A stretch of DNA of 64,000 bases from Sphaerisporangium album (lineage in GTDB: Bacteria > Actinomycetota > Actinomycetes > Streptosporangiales > Streptosporangiaceae): assembly GCF_003323745.1 (NCBI RefSeq), contig NZ_QOIL01000002.1:341753-405752 (forward strand), read 5' to 3'. The translations under genes and the position numbers were made by a program. Below the pieces are notes generated by a model. The model did no database searches. It saw only the letters and a program-made list of their open reading frames with translations, and was not told where the DNA came from. The stretch's first letter is position 1. Each line of letters starts with the position of its first letter. Shown piece by piece: positions 15,819 through 24,422 of this stretch.

Positions 15819-16847
15819 ATGAGAACGACGCGGGTGGCGATGATCGGGCTTGGGGACATCGCGCGGAAGGCGTATCTACCGGTGCTGGCGGCGACGCCGG
15901 GGCTGGACGTGCTGCTCTGCACGCGGGACCGCGAGACGCTGGACCGGCTGGGGGACGCCTACCGGATCGCGGCGCGGTGCGCCTCGGTGGCGGAGGTCGT
16001 CGCGGCCGGGGTGGAGGCGGCGTTCGTGCACGCGGCCACCGAGGCGCACGTCCAGATCGTGGAGTCGCTGCTGCGCGCCGGGGTGCACGTGTACGTCGAC
16101 AAGCCGCTCGCCGACAACCTGCCCGAGGCCGAGAGGCTCGTCCGGCTGGCGGGGGAGTGCGGGCGGTCGCTGATGGTGGGGTTCAACCGCAGGTACGCGC
16201 CGGGGTACGCCGCGCTGCGCGCGCTGCCGCGCGACCTGGTCGTCATGCAGAAGAACCGCGCCGGCCTGCCGGACACGCCCCGGCGGGTCGTCTTCGACGA
16301 CTTCATTCACGTGGTGGACACACTGCTGTTTCTCGCGCCGGGCGATATTTCGGATGTGACGGTGGACGTCCGTGTCCGGGAGGGGGACGGGCTGCTGGAG
16401 CACGTGGTGCTGCGCCTCTCCGGGCACCGGCCCCCGGCCGAGCCTTCCGGAGCGGGGTCCTTGGGGGCGGCGGCATCGGCCCCGGGGCCCTTGGGAGCGG
16501 CGGCTTCGGGCGCGGGGACTTCCGGAGCGTGGGCCTCCGGAGGCGGGGCGGGGGCGTTCACGGCGATCGGGATCATGAGCAGGGTCAGCGGCGGCACCGA
16601 GGAGACCTGCGAGGTGATCGGGGGCGGCGTCAAGCGCCGGGTCGTCAACCTCGGCGACGTGGTGGACCACGCGGAGGGCGAGACGGTCACCCGGCGCGGC
16701 GACTGGGTGCCGGTCGCGCGGCAGCGGGGCATCGAGCAACTCTGCGACGCGTTCCTCGCGTCCGTGCGCGGCGGGCGCGTCATCTCGGCGGAGGACGCCC
16801 TGCCGACCCACGCCCTGTGCGAGCGGATCGTCGCCGCGGCCGGCTGA
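15819..16847 (+). CDS. Gfo/Idh/MocA-family oxidoreductase
   Basis: 342 aa. The N-terminal Rossmann motif is VAMIGLGDIARKAYLPVL, and the diagnostic VYVDKPLADNLPEAERL (the EKP-type motif) lies at about 88-105. FDDFIHVVDTLLFL is the D-x-x-x-H catalytic region. An Ala/Gly/Ser-rich insert (about 206-247) of imperfect repeats separates the last beta-sheet strands and is not part of the usual fold. The enzyme probably oxidises or reduces a sugar or related polyol with NAD(P). No pathway partner is adjacent; the flanking genes point away. Confidence 0.88.
   Translation: MRTTRVAMIGLGDIARKAYLPVLAATPGLDVLLCTRDRETLDRLGDAYRIAARCASVAEVVAAGVEAAFVHAATEAHVQIVESLLRAGVHVYVDKPLADNLPEAERLVRLAGECGRSLMVGFNRRYAPGYAALRALPRDLVVMQKNRAGLPDTPRRVVFDDFIHVVDTLLFLAPGDISDVTVDVRVREGDGLLEHVVLRLSGHRPPAEPSGAGSLGAAASAPGPLGAAASGAGTSGAWASGGGAGAFTAIGIMSRVSGGTEETCEVIGGGVKRRVVNLGDVVDHAEGETVTRRGDWVPVARQRGIEQLCDAFLASVRGGRVISAEDALPTHALCERIVAAAG
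16439..16556 (+). repeat. In-frame GC-rich repeats encoding an Ala/Gly/Ser linker
   Basis: Imperfect units of the type TCCGGAGCGGGG and TTGGGAGCGGCGGC recur inside the oxidoreductase gene, giving SGAGSLGAAASAPGPLGAAA and similar. This is a likely slippage-prone insertion. Confidence 0.6.
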
Positions 16848-16894
16848 GGCGCGGTGAGACGTACGCGTGCCCCTGGGCGGGCTGGCCGAACGGC

Positions 16895-17065
16895 GAAGGA
16901 GGTCGCACGGACCGGGGACGCGCGGGCGGGGAAGGACGTCGCACGGACCGGGACGCGCGGGAGTGGATGAGCGGCGCGTCCCCGGCCGGGTCTTGGCGGC
17001 GCGGGGACGCTCCCGTGCCGGCCGGGTCCACGGGACTCAGGGATCCGCGTGGACTCAGGGATCCG
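16895..17065. repeat. Two sets of direct repeats in the 16848-17160 intergenic region
   Basis: The 313-bp gap between convergent genes has no credible gene. A unit of about 36 bp starting GAAGGA(G/C)GTCGCACGGACC occurs at 16895-16930 and 16931-16965. A second unit, GGACTCAGGGATCCG, occurs at 17033-17047 and 17051-17065. Both pairs are tandem. Their function is unknown. Confidence 0.75.
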
Positions 17066-17160
17066 GCCGGGTGAGGAGCGTCCCCGGGCCGCGTCCTTCG
17101 GTGGGGGGCCGGGGGTGGTGCGAAGGTTTACGAGGGGATCGGCGCGAGGACCGGCGAGGG

Positions 17161-18171
17161 TCAGCGGGAGGACAGGTACTCGCCGCCCAAGGCGCGGAGG
17201 CGTGAGTGGGCCGACTCGTACACCTCCGGGGTGCTGAGGTAGGCCTTGGGGAGCTTTGCGACCATCGTGTAGTTCGTGTCGCACACGTTGCCGACCGGCG
17301 CCTCGCCGCCCTGGCTGACGAGCTGGTAGGCGTCCAGCAGGTCGAGCCCGGTGAGCGACGAGGTCCAGGTGACCAGGTCGTGCTGGCTGATCCGGTAGGC
17401 GTCCTCCAGGGGCCGCGCGGAGCCGGTGGACATCAGGTGCGCGTCGTCCTCCAGCCGGGGCCACGGCGTCCCGACGCCCTTGATCAGCTCGACGGCGACG
17501 ACCGTGTTCATGGCCGCCTCGACCGCCGTGCCGCAGACTTCGCCGTGGCCCTGGCGGCAGTGCCCGTCTCCGATGGAGAACAGGCCTCCCGCGACGTTGA
17601 CGCCCAGGTAGACGGTCACTCCGGCACGCAGTTCCGGGGTGTCCATGTTGCCGCCGTGGGCGTCGGGGGTGATGGTCATCCGCGCCTCGGAGGCGGCCGG
17701 CGCGACGCCGACGGTGCCGTGCATGGGGTCGAGGGGCATCTCGACGCTGAAGTCGCCGCGCCTGGCCTGGTAGCGCACGACCCGCCTCTCCCGGTCGACC
17801 TCGTACATCCACACGACCTCGTCCAGCGGCGCGTGGAGCATCGCGGTGGTGTGGGTGGCGGTCAGCGCTCCGAAGTGCGGGAACGTGGTGGAGACCGCCC
17901 AGTCGCGCGCGGGTTCGATCGAGACGAAGTGCAGCGCGAGCGTGTCGCCGGGCTCGGCGCCCTCGACGTGGAACGGGCCGGTGACCGGGTTGAGGAACGG
18001 GAACTCGCACACCGCGGAGGGCAGGTCGTCCACGCCACGCACGCGCCCGCCGAAGCAGTCCTCGGTGAACAGCTCCACGATGGTCCCGGGCTTGATCGTC
18101 CCGACGGCGGGCCGTCCGCCGAAGGTGTACGACAGCTCGTCGGCACCGGGCTGGTAGGAGACGACGTTCAC
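17161..18171 (-). CDS. Acetamidase/formamidase family protein
   Basis: 336 aa from GTG 18171, whose GTGA overlaps the permease stop. The family is recognised from GRPAVGTIKPGTIVELFTED, FLNPVTGPFHVEGAEPGDTL, HGGNMDTPELRAGVTVYL and GLFSIGDGHCRQGHGEVCGT, the conserved D-H-G and G-D-G-H-x-x-Q-G-x-G-E motifs of FmdA/AmdA enzymes. It hydrolyses a short-chain amide (formamide, acetamide) to ammonia and acid in the cytoplasm. Overlap with the permease, and the binding protein upstream, point to an amide uptake and hydrolysis operon. The exact amide cannot be read. Confidence 0.92.
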   Translation of the reverse strand: MNVVSYQPGADELSYTFGGRPAVGTIKPGTIVELFTEDCFGGRVRGVDDLPSAVCEFPFLNPVTGPFHVEGAEPGDTLALHFVSIEPARDWAVSTTFPHFGALTATHTTAMLHAPLDEVVWMYEVDRERRVVRYQARRGDFSVEMPLDPMHGTVGVAPAASEARMTITPDAHGGNMDTPELRAGVTVYLGVNVAGGLFSIGDGHCRQGHGEVCGTAVEAAMNTVVAVELIKGVGTPWPRLEDDAHLMSTGSARPLEDAYRISQHDLVTWTSSLTGLDLLDAYQLVSQGGEAPVGNVCDTNYTMVAKLPKAYLSTPEVYESAHSRLRALGGEYLSSR

Positions 18172-19601
18172 TCGGAGACCTCCGTGTTGATGGCGGACAG
18201 CGTGGGGCGGCGGCCCAGGGCGTAGGAGCCGACGAGGATGATCGCGCCGATGGCCAGCCAGACGATGCCGAGCACCTGGGCGGCGATCTTGGCGTTGACG
18301 ACGACGTAGAGCAGGATCAGGAAGCCGGCGGCCGGGGCGATGAGGTGGCTCCACCAGTTGCGGCTGCGGCCCCGCACCACGTAGTGGACGACGACCGAGA
18401 CGTGCAGGGCGAGGAAGGCCGTCATCGCGCCGAAGTTGACGAGGGCGCTGAGCAGCGTGATCCCGTCCTCCCTGGTGCTCATGTAGACGCCGAGCACCAG
18501 GGACACCGCGGCGACGAGGAAGGTCGCGTTGACGGGCACCTTGTGCCGGGGGTGCACCTTGCCGAGGAAGCGCGGGAGCTGCTTGTCGCGGGCCATGGCG
18601 AACAGCAGGCGCGAGGTGGCGGCCTGCGCGACCAGGGAGTTGGCGAAGCCCCAGGCCACGGCGGTGGCGACGGCCGTCAGGACGCTCAGCCAGTGGCCGC
18701 CCGCGTACTCGGCGGTGTCGTAGAAGGAACTGCCCGCGGGGTCGCCGTTCGCCAGCAGCTCCGCGCGGTTCGGGACCAGCAGCGCGGCCACCCACGTCTG
18801 CACGATGAACAGCGCGCCCGCCACCACCAGGGCGAAGACCATCGACCGGCCGAGCCTGCGCGTGCTCTCGCGGCTCTCCTCGGCGAGCATCGAGATGCCG
18901 TCGAAGCCGAGGAACGACAGCACGGCCACCGACACCGCGCCGAACACCAGCGGCCAGGAGAACGTCGAGGAGTCGAACAGCGGCGTGAACGCGCCGCCGT
19001 GCCCCTTCCCCTGCGCGAGGGCGACGAGCCCGATGACGATGAAGACGGCGAGGACGATCAGCTCGGCGACGAGCATGATGCGGTTCATCCGCGCGGTCAT
19101 CTCGATGCCGAAGTAGTTGACCGCCGTGTTGAGCACGATGAAGCCGATGACCCAGGCCCAGATGGGGATGGCCGGGACGAACGACGCCATGGCGGCGCCG
19201 GCGACGAGGTACAGCAGCGCCGGGACGAGCACGTAGTCGAGCAGGATGACCCAGCCCGCCAAGAAGCCCACCGGCGCGGCGATCCCCCGGCCCGCGTAGG
19301 TGTAGACCGAGCCGGCCATCGGGAAGGCGCGCGCCATCTGCGCGTACGAGAGCGCGGTGAACGCCATCGCCACCATGCCGATGGCGTAGGCGAGCGCGAC
19401 CATGCCGCCCGACCCCTGGAAGACGGTCCCGAAGATGCCGAAGGGGGCGATCGGCACCATGAAGATGAGGCCGTAGATGAGCAGGTCGGCGAAGCTCAGC
19501 GAGCGCTGGAGTTCCTGCTTGTAGCCGAAGCGCTCGACACCGGTGCCGTCGGCAGGGGGTGACGACGCGGACGAGGTCGGCGTCTCGTAGGGGGAGGACA
19601 T
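18168..19601 (-). CDS. APC-superfamily permease
   Basis: 477 aa from ATG 19601, with AAGGAG 6 nt upstream. About twelve membrane segments are visible, beginning LSFADLLIYGLIFMVPIAPF. APC features are FGIFGTVFQGSGGMVALAYA, AFPMAGSVYTYAGRGIAAPV and SFLGFDGISMLAEESRES, the last being the amphipathic loop of APC transporters. It is usually an amino-acid or amine/proton symporter; its coupling to the amidase suggests it imports the amide or a related small nitrogen compound. The start lies 40 bp downstream of a palindrome cluster. Confidence 0.9.
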   Translation of the reverse strand: MSSPYETPTSSASSPPADGTGVERFGYKQELQRSLSFADLLIYGLIFMVPIAPFGIFGTVFQGSGGMVALAYAIGMVAMAFTALSYAQMARAFPMAGSVYTYAGRGIAAPVGFLAGWVILLDYVLVPALLYLVAGAAMASFVPAIPIWAWVIGFIVLNTAVNYFGIEMTARMNRIMLVAELIVLAVFIVIGLVALAQGKGHGGAFTPLFDSSTFSWPLVFGAVSVAVLSFLGFDGISMLAEESRESTRRLGRSMVFALVVAGALFIVQTWVAALLVPNRAELLANGDPAGSSFYDTAEYAGGHWLSVLTAVATAVAWGFANSLVAQAATSRLLFAMARDKQLPRFLGKVHPRHKVPVNATFLVAAVSLVLGVYMSTREDGITLLSALVNFGAMTAFLALHVSVVVHYVVRGRSRNWWSHLIAPAAGFLILLYVVVNAKIAAQVLGIVWLAIGAIILVGSYALGRRPTLSAINTEVSE

Positions 19602-19641
19602 GGACGGCTCCTTCGAACACGGGCAGAGCCGTACCATAGGA

Positions 19642-19670
19642 CGAAACCCTTGAAAGCGAAAAGGTTTCGC
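19642..19670. promoter_or_regulatory. Nested inverted repeats upstream of the permease-amidase operon
   Basis: CGAAACC (19642-19648) is inverted as GGTTTCG (19663-19669). Overlapping it, GCGAAA-AGG-TTTCGC is a perfect palindrome at 19656-19670. Position about 40-70 bp before the permease start suits an operator for an amide-responsive regulator such as the nearby MarR protein. This is inference. Confidence 0.5.
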
Positions 19671-19750
19671 GAGAAACTTTTACGCAAGGGACACACAGGT
19701 CCTCCGGCCAGGCGGACGGCGGGCGCGTCGTCGCTGTGGCCTGCGGTTTC

Positions 19751-20845
19751 TCAGTCGGAGGTCACCACATCGAAGTCCAGCCCGTCGGCCCGCCCGACGT
19801 ACACGCGCTGGCGCACCTGGCGGCCCGAGAGGGTGAGGGCACCCCGGCCGCTGACGACGGTCGCGCCGTCGGCCGCAGCCTCGATCGCGGGCACCGCCGC
19901 CGAGCCCGCGCGCCGCACCAGGGCCGCCAGCATCATCACGCCCTCGTAGCAGCCGTGCCCGTGCCCGTTGAGCAGCGGCGCCGCCGGCCCGAACCGCCGG
20001 ATGTAACGCTCGGCCAGGCCGAGGTTGGCGTCGGTCGACAGGCTGCCGAAGTACCCCATCGCGGCGTACAGCTCGCCGGTGGTGTCGCCGCCGATGGCGA
20101 GCAGCCCGTGCTCCTCCAGCGCCCCGCACAGGCGGGCGCAGCCGAGCCCGCTCGCGGCGAACGCCCGGTTGAACGCCACCAGGTCGCTGCCGATGAGGTT
20201 GACCAGCACCGCGTCCGGCCGCACGGAGGCGAGCCTCTCGATGATGGGGCCGGTGTCGATGCTGCCGGAGGGGACGAACCGCTCGCCGACGACCGTCGCA
20301 CCCCGGGCGCGCAGGTGGGCGCGCGCCGAGGCGTGCACCAGGCGCGGCCAGACGTAGTCGTTGCCGAGCAGGAACCACCGTCGCGCCCGCCGGTTGTCGA
20401 CGAGCCAGTCGAGCCCGGGGCCGACCTGCCGGGACGCGGGCTCGCCGAGGAAGTACACGCCCGGCCGGCGCGCGCCGCCCTCGTACGGAGGGGTGTAGAC
20501 GAACGGCACCGTGCCCGCCGTGACCCGCTCGATGGCGACCCGGACGTCGCTCGTGTGGGTGCCCACGAGGGCCTGGACGGCTCCGGCGCGGGTCAGCCCG
20601 GCGACCTCCCGCGCGACCTCGGCCGGGGCGGCTCCGGCGTCGACGAGGACCAGCTCGACCTGCCTGCCGAGCAGCCCGCCCCGCGCGTTGACCTCGGAGG
20701 CGGCCAGCATGGCGCAGTTGATCGCGCACGGCCCGAGCAGGCCGAGCACCCCGGAGACGGGGACCACCAGGCCGACGCGCAGCGTGTCGGCCTTGAGCAG
20801 GTGAGCTTCGAGGGGGTCGATGACCACCGTGACGGGATCGGTCAC
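19751..20845 (-). CDS. Periplasmic-binding-type protein without signal peptide (AmiC/FmdD-like amide sensor)
   Basis: 364 aa from GTG 20845, following AGGAGG at 12 nt. The fold is a type I periplasmic-binding protein: LRVGLVVPVSGVLGLLGPCA, ASEVNARGGLLGRQVELVLV, VQALVGTHTSD, FVYTPPYEGGARRPGVYFLG and GNDYVWPRLVH are close to FmdD/AmiC amide- and urea-binding proteins. The N-terminus (MTDPVTVVIDPLEAHLLKAD) has no hydrophobic signal or lipobox, so it should stay in the cytoplasm, as AmiC does in Pseudomonas, where it senses amides and restrains the regulator AmiR. No ABC permease genes accompany it. It lies 149 bp upstream of the permease and divergent from a MarR gene. Confidence 0.8.
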   Translation of the reverse strand: MTDPVTVVIDPLEAHLLKADTLRVGLVVPVSGVLGLLGPCAINCAMLAASEVNARGGLLGRQVELVLVDAGAAPAEVAREVAGLTRAGAVQALVGTHTSDVRVAIERVTAGTVPFVYTPPYEGGARRPGVYFLGEPASRQVGPGLDWLVDNRRARRWFLLGNDYVWPRLVHASARAHLRARGATVVGERFVPSGSIDTGPIIERLASVRPDAVLVNLIGSDLVAFNRAFAASGLGCARLCGALEEHGLLAIGGDTTGELYAAMGYFGSLSTDANLGLAERYIRRFGPAAPLLNGHGHGCYEGVMMLAALVRRAGSAAVPAIEAAADGATVVSGRGALTLSGRQVRQRVYVGRADGLDFDVVTSD

Positions 20846-20893
20846 GCGTAAGAGTATCCTCCTCGGGCACCCGCGGACGAAGGGAGTTCGGCG

Positions 20894-21364
20894 ATGACGG
20901 CGGCACCTGGCGTCCCTCCCCGGCGGGAGGCGCCGGCGGCGACGGGGCTCGGCTCCTCGCTCGCCTATCTGCTGACCCGTGCCGAGCGCGGCGTCAACCG
21001 CGGCCTCGCGTCCGCGCTGGCCGCCGAGGACGTCTCGGTCGAGCAGTGGCGCATCCTCCAGGCGCTGGCGGACGGCCGCGGGCATTCGATGGGCGACCTC
21101 GCCGAGGCCGCGCTCATGCCCCACCCCACGCTCACCAAGGCGGTCGACCGGCTCGTGGACCGCGCGGTGGTGTATCGCGGACACGATCCTGCAGATCGGC
21201 GCAAAGTAGCGGTTTTCCTGGCAAATCGGGGCAGTGAGCTTCTGGGCCGACTGGAGGCGGGGATCGCCGAGCACCATCGGGCGATCCTGGCCACCTACGG
21301 CGCGGCCCGTACGGAGGAGCTGATGCGCGAGCTGGAGGGCCTGGTCGAGGCCTTGGAGGGCTGA
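20894..21364 (+). CDS. MarR-family transcriptional regulator
   Basis: 156 aa with AAGGGAG before ATG 20894. The winged helix is VEQWRILQALADGRGHSMGD, LAEAALMPHPTLTKAVDRLV, followed by the wing RGHDPADRRKVAVFLANRG with the characteristic D-x-R. Only 48 bp separate it from the divergent amide-binding-type gene, so it probably controls that gene and perhaps the permease/amidase operon. MarR proteins commonly respond to small molecules. Confidence 0.92.
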   Translation: MTAAPGVPPRREAPAATGLGSSLAYLLTRAERGVNRGLASALAAEDVSVEQWRILQALADGRGHSMGDLAEAALMPHPTLTKAVDRLVDRAVVYRGHDPADRRKVAVFLANRGSELLGRLEAGIAEHHRAILATYGAARTEELMRELEGLVEALEG

Positions 21365-21419
21365 CCCGGGACGAGTTCGCGCATATGGTTCATATCGCTT
21401 GCTCTTGAGGGGAGGCCAC

Positions 21420-23003
21420 GTGCCCGATCTGCTCGTTGGCCCGTTGCTGAGGTACGTCGACGAGGCCGGCGCCTCGATATGGGTGGAAACCAGTGAGCCC
21501 TGCGAGGTGACGGTCGAGGTCGGGGGGCTTCGCGCGGCCGAGCGCACGTTCACCGTCCACGGCCACCACTACGCGATCGTCGACGTCGAGGCGACGGGCC
21601 CGTACACCGTCGAACTGGACGGCCGGGCGGTGTGGCCGCTAGACGGCTTCCCGCCGAGCCGCATCTGCCCGGTCGAGGAGCTCGGGCGGGTCGTGTTCGG
21701 CTCCTGCCGCACGAGCGTCCCGCACGACGACGAGCACGTCAGGACGCACGGCGTCGACATCCTGCACGCCTACGGCCGCCGCCTCATGGAGGGCGAGGAC
21801 CTGCCGAGCCTCATGATCTTCCTCGGCGACCAGGTCTACGCCGACGAGCCGTCCCAGCAGATGCTCGACTTCATCCGCTCCCGCCGCCAGGACGGCCCGG
21901 ACGAGATCGTCGGCTTCGAGGAGTACGCCGAGCTGTACCGGCAGGCGTGGACCGACCCGGTCGTGCGCTGGGTGCTGTCGACCGTCCCCACCGCGATGAT
22001 CTTCGACGACCACGACGTGCGCGACGACTGGAACACCTCCGAGACGTGGCGCCGGCAGATGGCCGAGGTGCCGTGGTGGCCGGCCCGCGTCATCTCGGCG
22101 CTCGGCGCGTACTGGGTGTACCAGCACCTGGGGAACCTCTCGCCGTCCGAGCGCAAGGCCGACCCCGTCTACGCGGCGATCCGCGCGGGCGGCGACGCCG
22201 ACGGCGGCGCGATGCTCGACGCGTTCGCCGAGCGCGCCGACCAGGACCCCGCCTCCACGCGGTGGAGCTACTCCCGCGACATCGGCAGGACACGCCTGGT
22301 CATGCTGGACACCCGCAGCGCCAGGAAGCTGGACCGCGGCGACCGCCGCATGCTGGACGAGGACGAGTGGTCCTGGTTCGACGAGCTGGCCACCGGCGGC
22401 GTCGACCACCTGCTCATCGGGTCCTCGGTGCCGGTCTTCCTGCCGAGCGGAATCTTCGACGTCGAGAGCTGGAACGAGGCCGTCGCCGACGGCGCGTGGG
22501 GACCCCGGGCGTCGCGGGTGGCCGAGAAGATCCGCCAGGCGCTCGACCTCGAACACTGGGGCGCGTTCCGCAAGTCGTTCGAGGAGTTCGGCCGCGTCCT
22601 GGTCGACGTCGCCGCCGGCCGCAGGGGACGGGCGCCCGCGACGATCGTCCTGATGTCGGGGGACGTGCACTACTCCTACCTCGCCGCGGCCGGGCCGGTC
22701 TCCGCCGACCTGGACTCCGCGCGCATCTACCAGGCGGTCTGCTCGCCGATCCGCAACCCCCTGAGCCGCACGCTGCGCCTGGCGAACGTGATCGGCTCGT
22801 TCGGCGTGGCGAGCCTGGCCGGCGTCCTGCTGGTCCGCACGGCGAAGCTGCCCCGCCGCAGGTTCCGGTGGAAGATCACCAACGGCCCGTGGTTCCCCAA
22901 CGCCCTCGCGTCCCTGGAACTGGACGGCCGCTCGGCCGTGGTCCGCTGGCACACCGCCCGCCCCGACTTCGAGGAACTGACCCGCATCTCCCTCACCTCC
23001 TGA
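21420..23003 (+). CDS. PhoD-like metallophosphatase family protein
   Basis: 527 aa from GTG 21420, preceded by GGGGAGG. PhoD-type motifs are visible: VVFGSCRTS, LMIFLGDQVYADEP (metal ligands), MIFDDHDVRDDWN, RLVMLDTRSARKL, LLIGSSVPVFLP and VLMSGDVHYSYLA. These are the Ca/Fe ligands of the alkaline phosphatase D superfamily. There is no signal peptide or Tat motif, unlike secreted PhoD, so it is probably a cytoplasmic or membrane-associated relative acting on phosphodiesters or phosphomonoesters. It follows the MarR gene on the same strand with a 55-bp gap. Confidence 0.88.
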   Translation: MPDLLVGPLLRYVDEAGASIWVETSEPCEVTVEVGGLRAAERTFTVHGHHYAIVDVEATGPYTVELDGRAVWPLDGFPPSRICPVEELGRVVFGSCRTSVPHDDEHVRTHGVDILHAYGRRLMEGEDLPSLMIFLGDQVYADEPSQQMLDFIRSRRQDGPDEIVGFEEYAELYRQAWTDPVVRWVLSTVPTAMIFDDHDVRDDWNTSETWRRQMAEVPWWPARVISALGAYWVYQHLGNLSPSERKADPVYAAIRAGGDADGGAMLDAFAERADQDPASTRWSYSRDIGRTRLVMLDTRSARKLDRGDRRMLDEDEWSWFDELATGGVDHLLIGSSVPVFLPSGIFDVESWNEAVADGAWGPRASRVAEKIRQALDLEHWGAFRKSFEEFGRVLVDVAAGRRGRAPATIVLMSGDVHYSYLAAAGPVSADLDSARIYQAVCSPIRNPLSRTLRLANVIGSFGVASLAGVLLVRTAKLPRRRFRWKITNGPWFPNALASLELDGRSAVVRWHTARPDFEELTRISLTS

Positions 23004-23063
23004 GGACGCCTTCCCCTGAGGACGCCTTCCCCTGAGGACGTCTTCCCCTGAGGACGTCTCGCC
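23001..23063 (+). repeat. 16-bp tandem repeat, four copies, starting at the PhoD-like stop codon
   Basis: Units TGAGGACG(C/T)CTTCCCC at 23001-23016, 23017-23032 and 23033-23048, plus a degenerate fourth to about 23063. The first unit includes the TGA stop, so each copy begins with an in-register TGA. No hairpin is formed. Confidence 0.85.
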
Positions 23064-23168
23064 TGGGGACGCGCGGCCTCGGGGACGCCGCCCTCGCCGT
23101 CGAGGAATGGCTGCGCGCCGCCGCCCGGCGGGCGGCGGCGCGCAGTTCGTGGTCCGGGCCCGCGGTTC

Positions 23169-24422
23169 CTAGCTTCTGCCCGCGTCCCTGGCCAGCTCGT
23201 CGAGTGCCTCGGCCAGGCGGTCGACGGCCCAGTTCAGGTCCTCCTCCGACACCACCAGCGGCGGTGCGAGGCGGATCGTCGAGCCGTGGGTGTCCTTGGC
23301 GAGCACGCCGCGGCGCATCAGCGCCTCGCAGACCTGGCGGCCGGTGCCGAGCCGCGGGTCGATGTCCACGCCCGCCCACAGGCCCCGCCCGCGGACCGCG
23401 ACCACGCCGTGGCCGCCCTCGCCCGTCGGACCGACCAGGGCGCCCAGCCGCTCGTGCAGGACGGCGCCCAGCTCGCGGGCCCTGGCCTGGAACTCGCCGG
23501 TCCCGAGCAGCTTCACGACCGCCTCGCCGACGGCGCAGGCCAGCGGGTTGCCGCCGAACGTCGAGCCGTGCTGTCCCGGCCTGATGACGCCGAGGACGTT
23601 CTCGTCGGCCGCCACCGCCGACACGGGGACGACGCCGCCGCCGAGCGCCTTGCCCAGCACGTACATGTCCGGGACGACGCCCTCGTGGTCGCACGCGAAG
23701 GTGTCGCCGGTGCGGCCGAGGCCCGACTGGATCTCGTCGGCGACGAACAGCACGTTGTTCTCGTCGCAGATCTCCCTGACCTGAGTGAGGTAGCCCGCCG
23801 GGGGCACGAGCACGCCGGCCTCGCCCTGGATCGGCTCCAGCAGCACCGCGACGGTGTTCGCGTCGATCGCGTCCCTGATCGCCTCGGCGGAGCCGTACTT
23901 GACGATCTTGAAGCCGGGCGTCGCCGGGCCGAAGCCGTCCCGGGCGTCCGGGTCGGTGGAGAAGCTCACGATCGTGGTGGTACGGCCGTGGAAGTTGTCC
24001 TCCATGACCACGATGTTCGCCTGGTCCGGCGCGACGCCCTTGACCTCGTAGCCCCACTTTCGGGCCACCTTGATCGCGGTCTCGACGGCCTCGGCGCCGG
24101 TGTTCATCGGCAGGATCATGTCCTTGCCGCACAGCTCCGCCAGCCCCTGGCAGAACGCCGCGAACCGGTCGTGGAAGAACGCCCGGCTGGTGAGCGTGAG
24201 CCGCTGGAGCTGGTCCTGGGCGGCCTGGAGGATCGCGGGGTTGCCGTGGCCGAAGTTCAGCGACGAGTAGCCCGCCAGGCAGTCGAGGTAGCGGCGGCCC
24301 TCGACGTCGGTGACCCACGCGCCGCGCGCCTCGCGGACGACGACCGGCAGCGGGTGGTAGTTGTGCGCGCTGTGCCGCTCGCTCAGCCCGATCAGTTCCT
24401 GCGTGCTCTGCGGTGTGCTCAT
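23169..24422 (-). CDS. rocD: Ornithine--oxo-acid aminotransferase
   Basis: 417 aa from ATG 24422, overlapping the ddaH stop by ATGA. A class III PLP aminotransferase: GAWVTDVEGRRYLDCLAGYS, MNTGAEAVETAIKVARKWGY, NFHGRTTTIVSFSTDPDAR, LLEPIQGEAGVLVPP, FVADEIQSGLGRTG and VLGKALGGGVVPVSAV, whose lysine is the PLP anchor, followed by QHGSTFGGNPLACAV. NTGAEAVETA and YSAVNQGH-like elements (here YSSLNFGH) place it with ornithine transaminases. It converts ornithine to glutamate semialdehyde, and pairing with DDAH gives an arginine catabolic route. Confidence 0.93.
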   Translation of the reverse strand: MSTPQSTQELIGLSERHSAHNYHPLPVVVREARGAWVTDVEGRRYLDCLAGYSSLNFGHGNPAILQAAQDQLQRLTLTSRAFFHDRFAAFCQGLAELCGKDMILPMNTGAEAVETAIKVARKWGYEVKGVAPDQANIVVMEDNFHGRTTTIVSFSTDPDARDGFGPATPGFKIVKYGSAEAIRDAIDANTVAVLLEPIQGEAGVLVPPAGYLTQVREICDENNVLFVADEIQSGLGRTGDTFACDHEGVVPDMYVLGKALGGGVVPVSAVAADENVLGVIRPGQHGSTFGGNPLACAVGEAVVKLLGTGEFQARARELGAVLHERLGALVGPTGEGGHGVVAVRGRGLWAGVDIDPRLGTGRQVCEALMRRGVLAKDTHGSTIRLAPPLVVSEEDLNWAVDRLAEALDELARDAGRS

